From Allomyces macrogynus ATCC 38327 (lineage: Eukaryota > Blastocladiomycota > Blastocladiomycetes > Blastocladiales > Blastocladiaceae), in the NCBI GenBank assembly GCA_000151295.1, contig GG745377.1, positions 65,991-129,990 of the forward strand: DNA of 64,000 nucleotides, given 5' to 3'. Positions 9,184 through 23,208 of this stretch are shown piece by piece (within the stretch, counting starts at the first letter, position 1; each line of letters starts with the position of its first letter). Below the pieces are notes generated by a model. The model saw only the letters and a list, made by a program, of their open reading frames with translations, was not told the origin of the DNA and made no database searches. The position numbers were made by a program, and so were the translations under genes.

Positions 9184-12100
9184 CTACGACCTGAAATTGG
9201 TAAACGCCGAATTCCCACTAAACGCCGGCGGCTTTGTTGGCGTCCCCTGCTGCTGCTGTTGCTGCTGCTGTCCGGCCGCCGCCGCAAACCCGCCAAACCC
9301 GGTCGTCTGCTTGGCAAACGCTGTGAACGCCGACCCACCCGTGGCCGCCGCCCCAAACGGACTCGCCTGCGCCGACGAGCCTTGCGCGGCTGCCGCACCA
9401 AACGCACTCGGCGAGCCAAACGCCAGCGCCGGACTCGCGCCGAACGCATACGACGGGCCAAACGTGACAGGCGACGCGCCCAAACTGGACGTCGTTCCGA
9501 ACGCCGGTTGCTGCTGCTGCTGTGCGCCAAACACCGAGGTCGCACCGAACGCGGACGTCTTCCCAAACGCGGGCGTCGACGACGCGGCCGCCGCGCCAAA
9601 CGGCGTCGTCGCGCCAAACGCGGGCCCGGGCGATGGCGCAGCACCACTGAATGGCCCTGCCGCCATCGGGCGCGTCGGGGTCCCAAACGCCGGCGCGCCA
9701 GTTGGAGGCAGGGTCGCAGCAGCTTCAGCCTCGGCACCCGTCTTGAACAGACCCGATGGCTGGAACCCGAACCCGCGCGACGGCGTGAGCTTAGACGCGC
9801 CACCGGCCGCGGTCATGACCGGCGTCTGCGTGCCAAACGGTGTCGCAAACGGCCCGGCCGCGGCAAACCCGGACGCCGCGGGCGCCGAGGTCGTGGGAGC
9901 ACCGAACCCAAAGCCCGAGAATGCACCTTGCATCTGATTGCCCTGGTCGTCGTCCATCATCGCCTCGCCGTCGTCTTGGTCCGCCGCGGTTTCCATTTCC
10001 ATGTCCATCATGCTGGGACTCGGTGGACCTTGCTCAGGTTGCGCCGTGGTAGTGGGCGCGGCGGGGGCCGTCGTGGTGATGGGTGCCGGCGCGCCAAACG
10101 ATGACGCAAACGCCGACGGCCCCGCTGTGGTCGATCCAAACGCCGACGCACCGCCAAACGACCAGGTCGGCTGCGCGGGCGCCGCGACCGTTGGTGCCGG
10201 GGCAGTTTCCTGGGCGGGGGCCGCAGGCGTCTTGCTCGGCGACGACGCGGGCTCGGTCGTCTTGCGGGAGACGCGGGCTTGGCCGGCGTCGTCGGCGCAC
10301 TCGCGCTCGGTTTCGGGCGTCTTGGGCCGCACCACCTCGCTCTGTGCACGGTCGGCGGGATCTCGGCCACATCGTCCGCGGCCGACACCTTGACGTACCC
10401 CTCTTCCTCGTCCTCGTCGCTCTTGGTCTCGGCAGGTGCGGTGACCGCCGGCTCGCTTTGGGCGGGCTCCTCGAGCTCGGACGTGCGCTTGCCGCGTTTC
10501 ATTTTGTGCTGCGCCGAGATCGCGGGCTGGTCGCCACTCATCGACGCGGCACCGATCGCGAACGCCGATGGGGCGCCTGGGGCCGGCGGCGCAAACGCAA
10601 ATCCGGTCGGCGCGGCCGCGGCGGCAGCGGGGGACGATGTGCCCGGCCGATCAGCATCGCACGACTTGCACTTGGTCGCGGTCAGATCGTTCGGGACCAT
10701 GCACGTGTCGCACGTCCAGCTCTTCTTCTTGGACGCCGCGATCAACGAAGCGAACGGGTTGGCCGAGGGCGCAGCAGTCGGTTCTGGTTCAAGACTGGCC
10801 GACTTTTCGGCGGCGGTAGGTTGTTTGGTCTCACTCTGCGGTTGCGCGGGCGCCGCGGGCGGTGCAAACGCGAATCCGGGTGCGGCCGCGCCGCCAGACG
10901 GAGCAAACGTAAACCCGGGCGCGGTTGTGCCGCTCGACGGCGTTGACGGCGCAAAACTCGACGGGAACGCGGCCGCCGCTGGCGAGTTGAACGCGCTAAG
11001 GCCCGAGGATCCAGCAGCGGGAGGTGCGCCAAACGTGAATCCAGCCGACGATGCCGGCGCCGCAGACGGCGGCGTGAACGCGCTTGCGGCCGCAGGGGCA
11101 GCGGGTTTCGGGGTCGCACCGGGCCGGTCGGCCTCGCACGCAATGCACTGGTTCTTGTCAGCCGGATTCGGAACAAAGCACTCGCCGCACGTCCACTTGG
11201 CCCCACCAGCAGCAGCCGGCGGTGCGAAGGCACTCGCGGCCGCGGGCTTTGGTGCCGCGCCGGGCCGATCGGCGTCACACGCAGCACACTGGTCCTTGTC
11301 GGCCGGGTTCGGGACCATGCAGGTGCTGCACGTCCACTTTGCACCACTGGTGGCAGCCTGCTTGGCCAATGCAGCGGCGGGGGCACCAAATGCAGCAGGA
11401 CCAGCGGCGGGTGCCGGCCCGCCAAACGTGAACCCGCCCGTTGGGGGTTGACTGCTGCTGCTCGACGCTCCAAACGACGACGGGAACGCAAACGAAGACC
11501 CGGCCGCGGCCGACCCAAACGCCGGCGGCTGGCTCGCGGCAGGCGGCGGAGCAAACGCGGTCCCACTCGACGACGCAACGGGCGGCGGCGCAAACACGGT
11601 CGCACTCGACGACGACGCCACGGCCGACTTCTTGGCCGCAGCACTGGGACTCGGGGTCTCGCACGCCCGGCACTGCGTCGCGGCCGCATCGTTCGGCACC
11701 ATGCACTCACCACACGTCCAGTCCTTACCCGCACTCGCAGCGGGCTTGGCCGCAGCGACCTTGGGCGACGCGGCCGTCTCAGACACGACCGACCGACGGC
11801 GCGGCGCCGGCCGGGTTGCAGTCGGCGCGGGAGCGAGCGATTCGCACTTGACGCACACTTCGGCCTGGTAGAGGTTACTGGCGCCGCACTTGTCGCAGAC
11901 CCAGACCTTGCGCACGGCCTTGCGCACCGGAACCGTCGCTGCGGCACCGAGTCGCTGCGCGAGAGCGTCAAACGAGACGGGCGCGACGGGCTTGGCCGCG
12001 GTCGTTGCTGTCGCGGCAGCCGACACGGCCGGCTTGGGCGTGGCCTTTGCAAACAGGGCGCGCGGCGCGACAATCGTCGGCGTCTCTGGCCTTTCCACGT

Positions 12101-15100
12101 GCGCGACGCGCGTCGGCGTGAACGGCGCCGCCGCAAACGTCGACCGGCCGAGATCCACCTGCGCGAGATGCTGCGCGAGGACGTTCACCGCAACCTTCCG
12201 CTGCGCGATCGCCGTCTGCATATTCCTGAGCGCGGCATGCACCGCGTCGAGCGACACGTGTGCGGCCTTGCGCTGCCGCTGCGCGTCGGCAAACTCGTCG
12301 AGCTGCTTGAGCAAGCCCTTGACGCGCGCGAGGTTCGCCTGAATCTTCTCGCCGCACTCCTTCTGCTGCGGGCCCAAATGGTCGGCAAAGACCATTTCGC
12401 CACGATTGTGCGCGTCTTGCAAGAGCTGCAACTGGTCGACCTTGATGGCGACCTGGTCGTACTGCGCGCGCGCCTTTTTCGCGCGCTCCAAGATCGCCGC
12501 ATACTTGGCCGTCCAATAATCGACGTTTGCGTCCATGGCCTCGACCGAGTCGAGCAGTGCGTCGATACCTGCAATATCCTCGGCCTGCGCATCCATCTTA
12601 GTCTGCACTTCAGAGTGGTGTTGCTTGACTTTGGTGAAGAGGTCTTCGATCGTCGAAGTCATCGTGTAGAAGGACGTTTCCGACTCGCCGGCCTTGGCGA
12701 ATCGCGGGACCACCGGGATCGGGTCGGCGTTCGAGTACGAAGCGGCGGGGCCCGACGCATGGGACTCGGTCTCGTCGGCATCCTCATCCTCATCTTCCTC
12801 GTCGCTCGACAAGACATCGATCGTCTGCACCTTGGCGAGACGGCCGACGAGGCCAATGGCCGGGACAGGACGCGGTGCGGGGGCAGGCTCCACCGGCGCA
12901 GCGAGCTGTGCGACATTGCGAGCAGCGGGCGGGGCCGGGGGAGCAAACGCTTGTGGTTGAGCCGCTGGAGCCTTGGTGCGCTCCCCGGTCTGCGCCGGCT
13001 CGGCGTCCTTGGGCGACGGTGTCGGCTGCACGGCAGCCTGCCCAAACGCGGCGATTGGCGTGGCCGGCTTGGCTTTCTCCGCAGCAGCTGCGGGCGACGA
13101 CGCGCCCAACCCGAACATCGGCTTCGTTGCCACAGCCGCGGGCCTCGTCTCCGCCGTCTCCTTCTTGGCCCCAAACAACCCCGCGGGCGCCAACGTGGGC
13201 TTCCCAAACGCCACGCCTGCGGGGGACTGAATTGCGCCAAACCCGAACCCGGCCGACGCCGACGCCGTCGCCGGCTTTGCGGGCGGCGACCCAAAAGTGA
13301 ATCCGGCTGTCGTGGCCGTCGCGGCGGCCGACTTGGCCGCGGCGGCACCAAACGCGACACCTGTCGGCGCCACGGGCGGGGCAAACGCGCCGCCAAACAC
13401 GGGTTTGCGCGGCGGTTCCGCCGCCGCCGACGACGGCGCGGCCAGGGATTGCCCGAATGAGACCGTGCCAAACACGCTAGACGGCGACGCCGCAGCGGGC
13501 TTGCCGAAGGCCGCGCCAAACGGAACTTTGGCGGGAGTAGCGGGCGAGGCCGACCGTGCGGGGGAAGAGTACCGCGCCGACTGCGACGGCGAGGCCGACC
13601 GGGACGACTGCGCGGGCGACGACGACCGCGACGACCGCGCGGGGGACGCCGACCGCGACGACCGCGCGGGGGACGCCGACCGCGACGACGCTGACGACTC
13701 GAGCGAGACGACGGGCGACGCGACGTCGCCGGCCTTGGCATGGCTCGCAATCGCGTCCAACGCCTGTGGCTCGCACATGCCGGGACACTTGGTTCCGGCG
13801 CGAATCGCTTCGGTATCGAGCACGTGCCAAGCGACCAAATGCCCAGCGGAACTCAGCACATACATGATCGGTGCCGGCGGGACGGGGGAGGGGTCGCGGT
13901 CGCGGTTGAGCGGTGGCAGTTCCTTGGTTGCCGTGAAATCGAGCGCGAGGCCGACGGGCCTCGTGTCGACGTTATCGACGGCGGGCATCACGGCGCGCAT
14001 GTTCTCGTCAAGCAGCCACGCATCGATCGGGCCCTTGGCGGACCCGCCAACGACCATGAAGTCGGTGGCCGACGCAGATGCGATCACGGTGGTCACGTCC
14101 TCGCGCCACGCGCCGAGGTGCGCGGTGTGGAAGTAGGGTGCGGCCTCGTCGGGTTCGAACGGCGGGAAGAGGCCGGGGGTGAGGACTTGGTGCGTCTTGG
14201 CGTCCTGGGGTGGAGTGGTTCAGCGCGTGAGTCGGGTGCTCGTGATGCCGCATCGGGATCGGGAGAAGAGGGGTAACGCACCGTGTCGAGGATCGAGACG
14301 AACATGTCGCCCGGCTCGCACGACCAGTAGATCGCGAAAATCTTGGTCGACAGCCAGGCGAGGCCCATGGCTACACATTGCGCAGAACCGCGTGAGCAGG
14401 CAGCAACGCATCCACAAGAAAACACGCCACCACGTACCATCGCATCCATCCAGCATGCCCTCGACCGTCACCGGGGCGTGCTCCTTTTTCACTTCGCCTG
14501 ACGGCGCCAACTGGACCAGCGTGCCATCGCGGTAAAGCAGCGCAATCTGTCCACCCTTTGGGCTCCACGCGCCGGCATCAACATCGTCGCCGCCGATCCG
14601 GGCCAGCGCGAACGTCGTGGCGTCAACCGTCCATGCGGTCGAGTTGCTGGTAATGACGAGAATCAGGTTGTGCTTTGCGGTCGGGCACGGCAGGAGCTGG
14701 AGCATGCCGTCCGGATGAGGCTCGCACTCGTGCAGGACGCGGGCGGTCTGCATTCGAAGCGGGGTGAGCAGAGGGTGGAGAAACATGGGAGGGGGGCAGA
14801 GAGGCACGCACCTGGTCGTGGACAAGCGAGCGCGTATCGAGAACCAGCATGCGCATCGACGACGCGACGATCACGCTGGCCTGATCCGGCGCGATCACGA
14901 CAAACGAAATGTCGTCGAGGTCCACGGGAACGGTAAAGGTGCCATCGAGCTCGGAATCGGGTTCGTGGAGCGCAGCCTGGATGCTGGCCAGGGGCGCGAC
15001 GCGGAGCGCTACGGAAACCGACTCGGTGAGTCGAACACTCGCGCCCACACAAAGTGATCGGCACGACGACAGTGTACCGTTCAGCGAGCTGGTCGCCCAG

Positions 15101-15341
15101 ACGGCAAAGCCAAACGCATTCGACACGGCCAAGAGCGACGCGTCATGCTTGGAGACCTCGGGCGGGAACGCGTCGGTCAAGGGCAAGTCCTTGCGGATCA
15201 CATGGAACTCGAACTGACGGCGCAGGAACACGGCCTGGTCAGTTCATATATTGCTGACGGCAGGCTGGATCGTGATTGTTGGATCGTCACCTGGTCGGCG
15301 ACATCGCGCTCGGGCACGTCGTCCTCAAACTGGTACGCCAT
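9184..15341 (-). CDS. NUP159: NUP159/NUP214-like nucleoporin with five RanBP2-type zinc fingers
   Basis: FG nucleoporin of the cytoplasmic pore face; the family docks the mRNA-export helicase Dbp5/DDX19. Six exons on the minus strand: 15291..15341, 14812..15234, 14438..14747, 14282..14370, 10399..14204 and 9184..10339; 1944 residues. Residues 1 to about 420 match the Nup214/159 propeller (DVPERDVADQ near the start, LLAVSNAFGFAVW, AWSPKGGQIALLYRDGTLVQ, RPVGLALDFTATKELPP, LSSAGHLVAWHV). An Arg-Ser-Pro repeat follows at 462-512, then FG-type repeats, an acidic patch, a coiled coil near 805-975, and five zinc fingers of the form W-x-C-x2-C-x3-N-x6-C-x2-C near 1058, 1119, 1248, 1295 and 1454, spaced by FG sequence. 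A terminal FG/QQ-rich exon ends TNFRS. Zinc fingers of this kind belong to NUP153 and RANBP2, not to NUP214. The last intron (10340-10398) is the least certain. Confidence 0.85.
13610..13692. repeat. 27-base in-frame direct repeat coding Arg/Ser/Pro units
   Basis: Within the NUP159-like gene a unit of about 27 bases (cgcgcgggggacgccgaccg plus cgacgac) is repeated, two copies nearly exact and flanked by diverged copies from about 13540. On the coding (minus) strand each unit gives nine residues of the type SSRSASPAR. Confidence 0.75.
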
Positions 15342-15874
15342 TGCGGCAGGGTTGGTCGCGCAGGACGCGCTCGGCCACTTGGATGCTAATCCAACCGGGT
15401 GCAGCGTAATCAGAGGGCCGCTTGCAATCTTGTGCGGCCAGTTGCTGGGCTTGGACAGGGCGTCGAGGACGGGTTCGTCGTGATCGACGAAGTTCCACGG
15501 GCCAAGGTGGTCGACCATATTTTTGCGACTCTTTGCTCGTTCAGGTCGTTCTGGCCAAGGCACATGATTCCAAGCGTCTCACTTGACATGGCTGACAGGG
15601 GTCTCCGCTCGGTTCAGGAAAATGCATTTTTTAACCGCTATTTTCTCACAAAATGGGGCTGATCCCCGCTGATCGCTGTCTGAGTCACGTCCACGCTCCT
15701 GTCAACCAACATTCCACCAAAGCTGCTCGCCAACCAAACATGAACAACAACATCTTCGTTTCTTCATCGTGCAAACCGACAACCTGCAGCACGGCGCGGC
15801 TCTTGGCAAGAAGCACGGCGGCACGATCGAGCACCGACCGACTGATCAGCCAGCCAAATTGATTGTTTACGACG
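15342..15874. other. Divergent intergenic region, NUP159/LARS2
   Basis: About 530 bases between the start codons of the nucleoporin (minus) and the leucyl-tRNA synthetase (plus). Part is AT-rich (15620-15660). The nucleoporin frame stays open upstream to 15563, but that stretch has no family similarity and the Met at 15341 fits the N-terminus better. Confidence 0.4.
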
Positions 15875-18727
15875 ATGCAAGCCCTGCGAGCCGTATCTCG
15901 GGCCTCGGTCCACCGACCAGCGTGGATCCCGTCGCCGAGGTCGATCCCAGCCCCGCTCTCCATCGCCGCGCGAGCACCAGGGCGCACCATGGCGACCCCG
16001 ACCGCGATCACCCCGCCCTCCCCGACCAGCAAACCGGCCCTCAAGAAATTCCCATTCGCCTACGACGTCTCCCGAATCGAGTCCACCTGGCGCAACGTGC
16101 CCATCCCGCGCTCCGCGTCCTCCTCCCCCGACAACAAGTACTATGTCCTGGTCATGTTCCCGTACCCGAGCGGCAACCTGCACATGGGCCACGTGCGCGT
16201 CTATACGCTGTCGGACATTATGGCGCGGTACCACCGCATGCGCGGGCGTGCCGTGATCAACCCGATGGGATGGGACGCGTTCGGGCTGCCGGCCGAAAAC
16301 GCGGCGTTGGAGCGCCACGTGCACCCGGAAACGTGGACGCTGAGCAATATCGAGGATATGAAGGGGCAGATGTATTTGATTGGGTTGGATTATGATTGGG
16401 AGCGGGTGCGTCTTTGTGGTCGGATTCGGTACGGGGTGGAGGGCTGATACGGAAGTGGATTTCGTAGGAAGTCGCGACGTGCTTGCCCGACTACTACAAG
16501 CACACGCAGGCGCTGTTTCTCGAAATGGCCAAGGCCGGGCTCGCGTACCGCAAGGAGGCGCTCGTGAATTGGGACCCGATCGACAAGACCGTCTTGGCCA
16601 ATGAGCAGGTTGATGCCGAGGGCCGGTCGTGGCGGTCGGGCGCGGTCGTGGAAAAGAAGAAGCTCAACCAGTGGTTCTTGCGGATTACCGACTTTGCCGA
16701 TGTGCGTTACACTTGGGGACTGGGATGCGTTAAATGGATCGCGTTCTCATTGCACTTTGGAATGATAGGACCTGCTCGACGGCCTGAACCACGTCGAGTG
16801 GCCGACCGAAGTTAAGCAAATGCAGCGCAACTGGATCGGCAAGTCGACGGGCATGCACTTCGACTTTTCCCTCACCACCGACGCCGACACGCGCGTCAAG
16901 GTCTTCACGAGCCGGCCCGAGACCCTACCCGGTGCCACGTTCCTCGCAATCGCGCCCGACCACCCGCTGCTCGACCACGTTCCCGCGGACCGCCGCGCCG
17001 ATGTGCACGCGGCCGCCGCGCAGTACCTCAAGGAGCAGCAGTTTGGCCAGTACAACGAGGCCAAGCGCGGTCTGGCGACGGGCCTGTTCGTCACGCACCC
17101 GCTGACCCACGTGCCGCTGCCCGTATACGTGAGCAACTACGTTCTCGGCGACTACGGCACCGGCGCAGTCATGGGCGTGCCCGCGCACGACGCGCGCGAC
17201 GCCGAATTCGCCGCGGCGCACGGCCTCCCGGTCGTCCAAGTTTTGGGTGACGACGGCACCGTGTTACCCTCATGCGGCGCGCCGCTCGCGGGCCTGTCCG
17301 CGACCGATGCGACTGCGCACCTCGCCGCCACGCAAATCGGCACCCCCACGACCCAGTACAAGCTGCGCGACTGGCTGATTTCGCGGCAGCGGTACTGGGG
17401 CTGTCCGATCCCGATCGTGCACTGCCCGTCGTGCGGTCCCGTCCCCGTGCCCGCGTCGGACCTCCCCGTCCTTCTCCCGCCGGGCATGCACGACGCGCGC
17501 GACACGACGTGCGCATGCCCGTCATGCGCGCGGACCGACGCGGTTCGCGACCCGGACACGATGGACACGTTTGTTGATTCGGCGTGGTACTTTATGCGGT
17601 ACCTCGACTCGACGAACCCGAACGCGCCGTTCGATCTGGAGAAAGTCAAGCAGGGGATGCCCGTAGACCTCTACATTGGCGGAATCGAGCACGCAATCCT
17701 GCACTTACTCTACGCGCGGTTCGTAACCAAGTTCGTCGACCGGCACCTCGGCCCGCTGCCGAACCGCGGCGAACCGTTTACGAAACTCCTCGCGCAGGGC
17801 ATGGTCCACGGGCGCACGCTCAAGGACCCCGCGACCGGCCGGTACCTGAAACCCGCCGAGATTGATTGGACGAACCCGTCGCGGCCGACGTTTGACGGCG
17901 GCAAAGTCCCCAAGATCACGTACGAAAAGATGTCCAAGTCCAAGTACAACGGCGTCGCGCCCGAGGACGTGATTGCCGCGTACGGCAGCGACGTGGTGCG
18001 TGCATACATTATTGCCAAGGCGCCGCCGGCACAGGTGCTCGAGTGGGACGAGGACGCGATTGTCGGGCTCGCGCGGTGGACGAACCGCGTGTATGCGCTG
18101 GTCGAGCAGCGCGTGAACAGTGGAGTCGGGTTCAACCCGGCGGCGGTGGAGGGGGTGCCGAAGGAGATGAGTCGCGATGAGAAGGCGTTGTGGGCGACAA
18201 CGAACGAGCTGCATGAGCAGGTACGTTGTTTCATTTTTGTGATGATCGGGAAGTGGGGCGATTGAGCTAACCCGTTGTGCTCGTTCCAGACGACCAACGC
18301 CCTCGAGCACCCGCACAACCTCAACACCTACCCCTCGAACCTGATCAAGCTCACGCACGCGCTCGCCGCGTTCCCCTCGTCCACCCCGTCGCCCGTTTAC
18401 GACCTGTGTCTCGCGCGTCTGATCCAGCTCATGGCGCCCTTGACCCCGGCGCTCGCACAAGAACTGTGGCACCAGCTCGGTGCGCCCGGCAGCGTCTGGG
18501 CCGAGTGGCCCGCTCACGCGGCGGTCCAGCGCGAGACGGTGACGGTGATTGTGCAAGTGAACGGCAAGACGCGCGGAACCGTGGATGTGGACGTGGACCA
18601 GCTCGACAAGGCGCCGACGATGGTGGAGAGGTCGGAGATTGGGACCAAGTGGTTGCACGGCAAGACGATCAAAAAGGTGATTGTCGCGGGCAAGGGTAAG
18701 GTCGTGAATTTTGTGGTCGCGGCGTAG
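15875..18727 (+). CDS. LARS2: Leucyl-tRNA synthetase, bacterial/mitochondrial type
   Basis: Class Ia synthetase charging tRNA-Leu, here the organellar form. Four exons, 15875..16405, 16468..16701, 16769..18220 and 18290..18727, all phase 0, give 884 residues; human LARS2 has 903. The N-terminus from MQALRAV is Arg/Ala/Pro-rich and acid-free, a likely mitochondrial presequence. The HIGH motif reads HMGH (103-106, in [16 protein letters not shown]). Bacterial-type landmarks follow: [52 protein letters not shown], the editing domain with [20 protein letters not shown] and [40 protein letters not shown], and KMSKS at 642-646. The last exon holds the anticodon-binding domain and a short C-terminal domain with [11 protein letters not shown]. 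No lesion is seen. Confidence 0.95.
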
Positions 18728-18928
18728 GATCCAGTTGGGTCGAGTCTTTTTTGTGCCTTGTAGTTCCTCTGGTCTTTCCGGTAAAGCAATTGTCCTGCCG
18801 AGTTCCGTTTGCGTGTTTTTGTCCACTATCAGAGACTTCCGAGGGCGAGAAGCGAGAAAGTGAACGGGAGTGCTGACGCTGCTCCGTCTCGCAAGTCTCG
18901 AGCCAATCCAAGATGCACATTGTTTGAT

Positions 18929-20611
<1,683 letters not shown>

Positions 20612-21255
20612 GGTGGTGGACGCGGCGCGATGCGTTGCAGCGTTGGCGACAGCGTGGGGCGGCGCAGAGTGCCGGGGCAGCGGCGCGGGCGGGAAGATGG
20701 GCAGTCGGTGACCGAGAATGGCGGCAGCAGGCGCGTGCGCAATGTTGGATTGGGGGCGATCGGGAAGGGACCGGCAGCGCTCGCAACGATGGGGGTCCAG
20801 CGGCCGGAGCAGAGGACCCAGAAATGGATCGATGAGGATAGCGTGTGCGCCGAGATGGCAGATCGGCTGGCGCGCGGGGTCGTAGGGGGCGTTCGGCCGG
20901 TCAGGAGAGCGTCGAGGCCGTCGAGATGCAGCGGGCGGGGACGCGTCCCTTGGGCGGGGCCGCACGCGAGCAGGGCGCGCGGCAAAGACGGTGCGGCAAG
21001 TGGCAGCGGCAGCGGCGGCAGCGGCGGGCGGGCAAGAACGCCGGCCGCGAGCTTGCGGTAAAGCACCCGCGCACCACGCGACTGACGCTGCAAGACGCGG
21101 GCGAGTGGCAAATGGTGACTTGCACGCGCGCGTCACGCTGGAATGAACTGATGTCTCCTGCCGTTGATGGTGACCCGCTGATCACAGCTGCCTGGCTCAT
21201 TCTGTCGACCGCCACGGCCAGCAATCCCGAGAACTCGAGCAACCAAAACCGCGCG
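20612..21255. other. Divergent intergenic region, NDR kinase/EndoG
   Basis: About 640 very GC-rich bases between two start codons. Both genes' frames stay open for some distance upstream, but those extensions are Arg/Ala/Pro-rich and unlike the families, so they are probably not translated. Confidence 0.4.
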
Positions 21256-22669
21256 ATGCTGCAAAAAGTCGCTCTCGTTGGCGCCGGCACGCTGCTCGGC
21301 GGCGGCGCCGTTGCGCTCTATTACCGCAACCAGCAACAGCAACCGCGCCCATCGGCCGTGCTTTCCATCCCGCAATCGACTGCCGGCGCACCGTCGGGCG
21401 CCGCCGTGCCGCTGCCGCACACGCTCGTGACCCCAGCCGGCCGCACGTTCCTGTCGCCGCGGCACGCGGAGTTGCTTAAGTACGGCCTGCCCAACGCGAC
21501 GCAGCTGCAGCTCAAGCAAAACTACGTTTCGCTGATCGACTTCCGCCTGCGTGAGCCGCTGTGGGTACTCGAGCACTTGACCAAGGAAAATGTGCGCGGC
21601 GACGCCGACCGCGCCAATGTCGGCTTCACGCAGGACAACGACGTGCCCAAGGCGTACCGTGCGTCAAACGACGACTATGCCAAGTCGGGCTACTCGCGAG
21701 GCCACATGGCGCCCGCATCCAACAACAAAACATCGATTGACGCCATGCGCGAGTCGTTTTTGCTCTCGTCGAACATCGTGCCCCAGGACCTCGACAACAA
21801 CATGTTCTACTGGAACCGCATGGAGCGCGTACGCTGACGGCACCCTCCCCACCCGATCAATCCGCTCTGTCCCGATTTCTGATTCTCACACGTCGCTGTC
21901 CCTCCAGTGGGTCAGGCAACTTGTGACCAAGAAGGGATTCGATGCCGTGCACATCATGTCTGGCCCGCTCTTCCTCCCCTCGCGGCTCTCGGCCGACGGT
22001 CCCGTTATTGACGCGGCCAACTCGACCGACGCGGCCCTCGTCCCACACTCGGCCACGCCCAATGGCGCATCCTACCAGGGCACTGCAATCCTGGCCCCTC
22101 CGCCCGCCGACGTCTACACGCCTCCGCCCTCGGCCCCGTCCTCGCGCCAATCGACCATGATCGCCGGCAAGCCCTTTGGCTTTGTCTCCTACAAGACGAT
22201 CGGCGACTCGCACGTGGCCGTGCCGACGCATCTGTTCAAGGCTGTTCTCGCCGAAAAGTCGAACGGCGATGGCAAGCCGCCGACCACCTTCTTTGCCGCG
22301 TTTATCGTGCCCAACACGCCGGTCGCCGACCACCTGCCGCTCAAGGCCTTCCAGGTCCCGCGCGAAACGCTGGAAAAGTACGCCGGGTTCCAAGTGTATG
22401 ACCGCGCGTTCCAAATGTTGCCGGTCATGGACTTGTGCGCGGTGCAGGACCCGGCGGCCAAGAACTCGCGCGAGGGCGCGACCATGTGCCAGTTGGAGAA
22501 CGCGACCGAGTTTAAGCTGTTCACGATGGAACGTGATCTCGGCAAGGCCAGGTCGCGCGACCAGTTGGACAATATGTATTCCCAGATCCAGGCGTTGGCG
22601 GCAAAGGAGGGGGTGGCCGTGCCCGAGGCGGCCAAGGCGACGTATGAGGCCAAGTCGCGGCAATTGTAA
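21256..22669 (+). CDS. NUC1: Mitochondrial endonuclease G (Nuc1)
   Basis: DNA/RNA non-specific beta-beta-alpha metal endonuclease of the mitochondrial intermembrane space. Exons 21256..21828 and 21908..22669 joined over a 79-base intron (GTACGC..CAG, phase 0) give 444 residues. The N-terminus MLQKVALVGAGTLLGGGAVA is a hydrophobic membrane anchor followed by RNQQQQ. Family landmarks are LKYGLPN, NYVSLIDFRLREPLWVLEHL, SGYSRGHMAPASNNK, SFLLSSNIVPQ, MFYWNRMERW, IMSGPLFLP, and SHVAVPTHLFKAVL. The general-base His is at about 150. The active-site motif is SRGH instead of the near-invariant DRGH. The C-terminus carries an extra 100 residues after the nuclease core ending in a helical MYSQIQALAAKEGVAVPEAA segment. 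A longer insertion (about 245-300) is Ser/Pro-rich. Confidence 0.93.
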
Positions 22670-23135
22670 TGAATGCAGAGGTAGCCATGCCTTTTTTGCG
22701 CAAGGAAAACGTGTAATATTGTTACCCATTCGCACCTCAGAGTGATATTTCGACATCATCTTTCTGGCGCTGCAAGCGTGCAGTAACCGCCACTGGGCAA
22801 TGCACAGCATTCTCGACCGCACAACCAGTGATCGCTGTAAGGACCCATCGACGTTGTGCACTGTAAGACCAGTTGTAGTCGCAGACCGCAAAGGAGCGCG
22901 CTCCACAGTCACTGCCAAGCCATCAGAGTGTTTGATGTCTCGTCGACTTCTTCCTCTCCAATATAAAATGTGTCATTTGCGGACCTCAGTCCTCGGGCCC
23001 AGTCGCAAAGGATGAAGTTTGATGAGTTCCTGTTCTGTCCTAGCCCTCATGACGCGCAAGTTCTTGGCTCAAGTTCAAAAAGGAGATCAGCCACCAGCGT
23101 GTCTGAACACGTTCATTTGTAAAAATTCAAATTAT
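22670..23135. other. Intergenic, nothing recognised
   Basis: About 470 bases downstream of EndoG and downstream of tRNA-Lys. The base composition is lower in GC than the genes. It contains a TATAAA-like string near 22962 but no gene follows at a suitable distance. Nothing else is seen. Confidence 0.4.
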
Positions 23136-23208
23136 CACCCAACGCGGGGCTCGAACCCGCGGCCTTAGGATTAAAAGTCCCACGCTCTACCGACTGAGCT
23201 AGTCGGGC
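23136..23208 (-). tRNA. tRNA-Lys: tRNA-Lys (anticodon TTT)
   Basis: A 73-base intronless cloverleaf on the minus strand. The acceptor 5' strand GCCCGAC pairs with GTTGGGT using two G-T pairs. The D arm is TAGCTCAGTCGGTAGAGC, the anticodon loop CTTTTAA gives TTT (Lys), and the T arm is GCGGGTTCGAGCCCCGC. It lies about 140 bases upstream of the SENP8 start and is transcribed away from it. Confidence 0.95.

Noticed and set aside
11448..13460. 670-residue Arg-rich plus ORF
   Set aside because: Shadow of the nucleoporin coding strand in very GC-rich DNA; Arg-rich low-complexity sequence with no domain.
15875..18727. Bacterial-type leucyl-tRNA synthetase as recent horizontal transfer
   Set aside because: It has four exons with local intron style and a mitochondrial presequence; bacterial-type LeuRS is normal for the organelle form.
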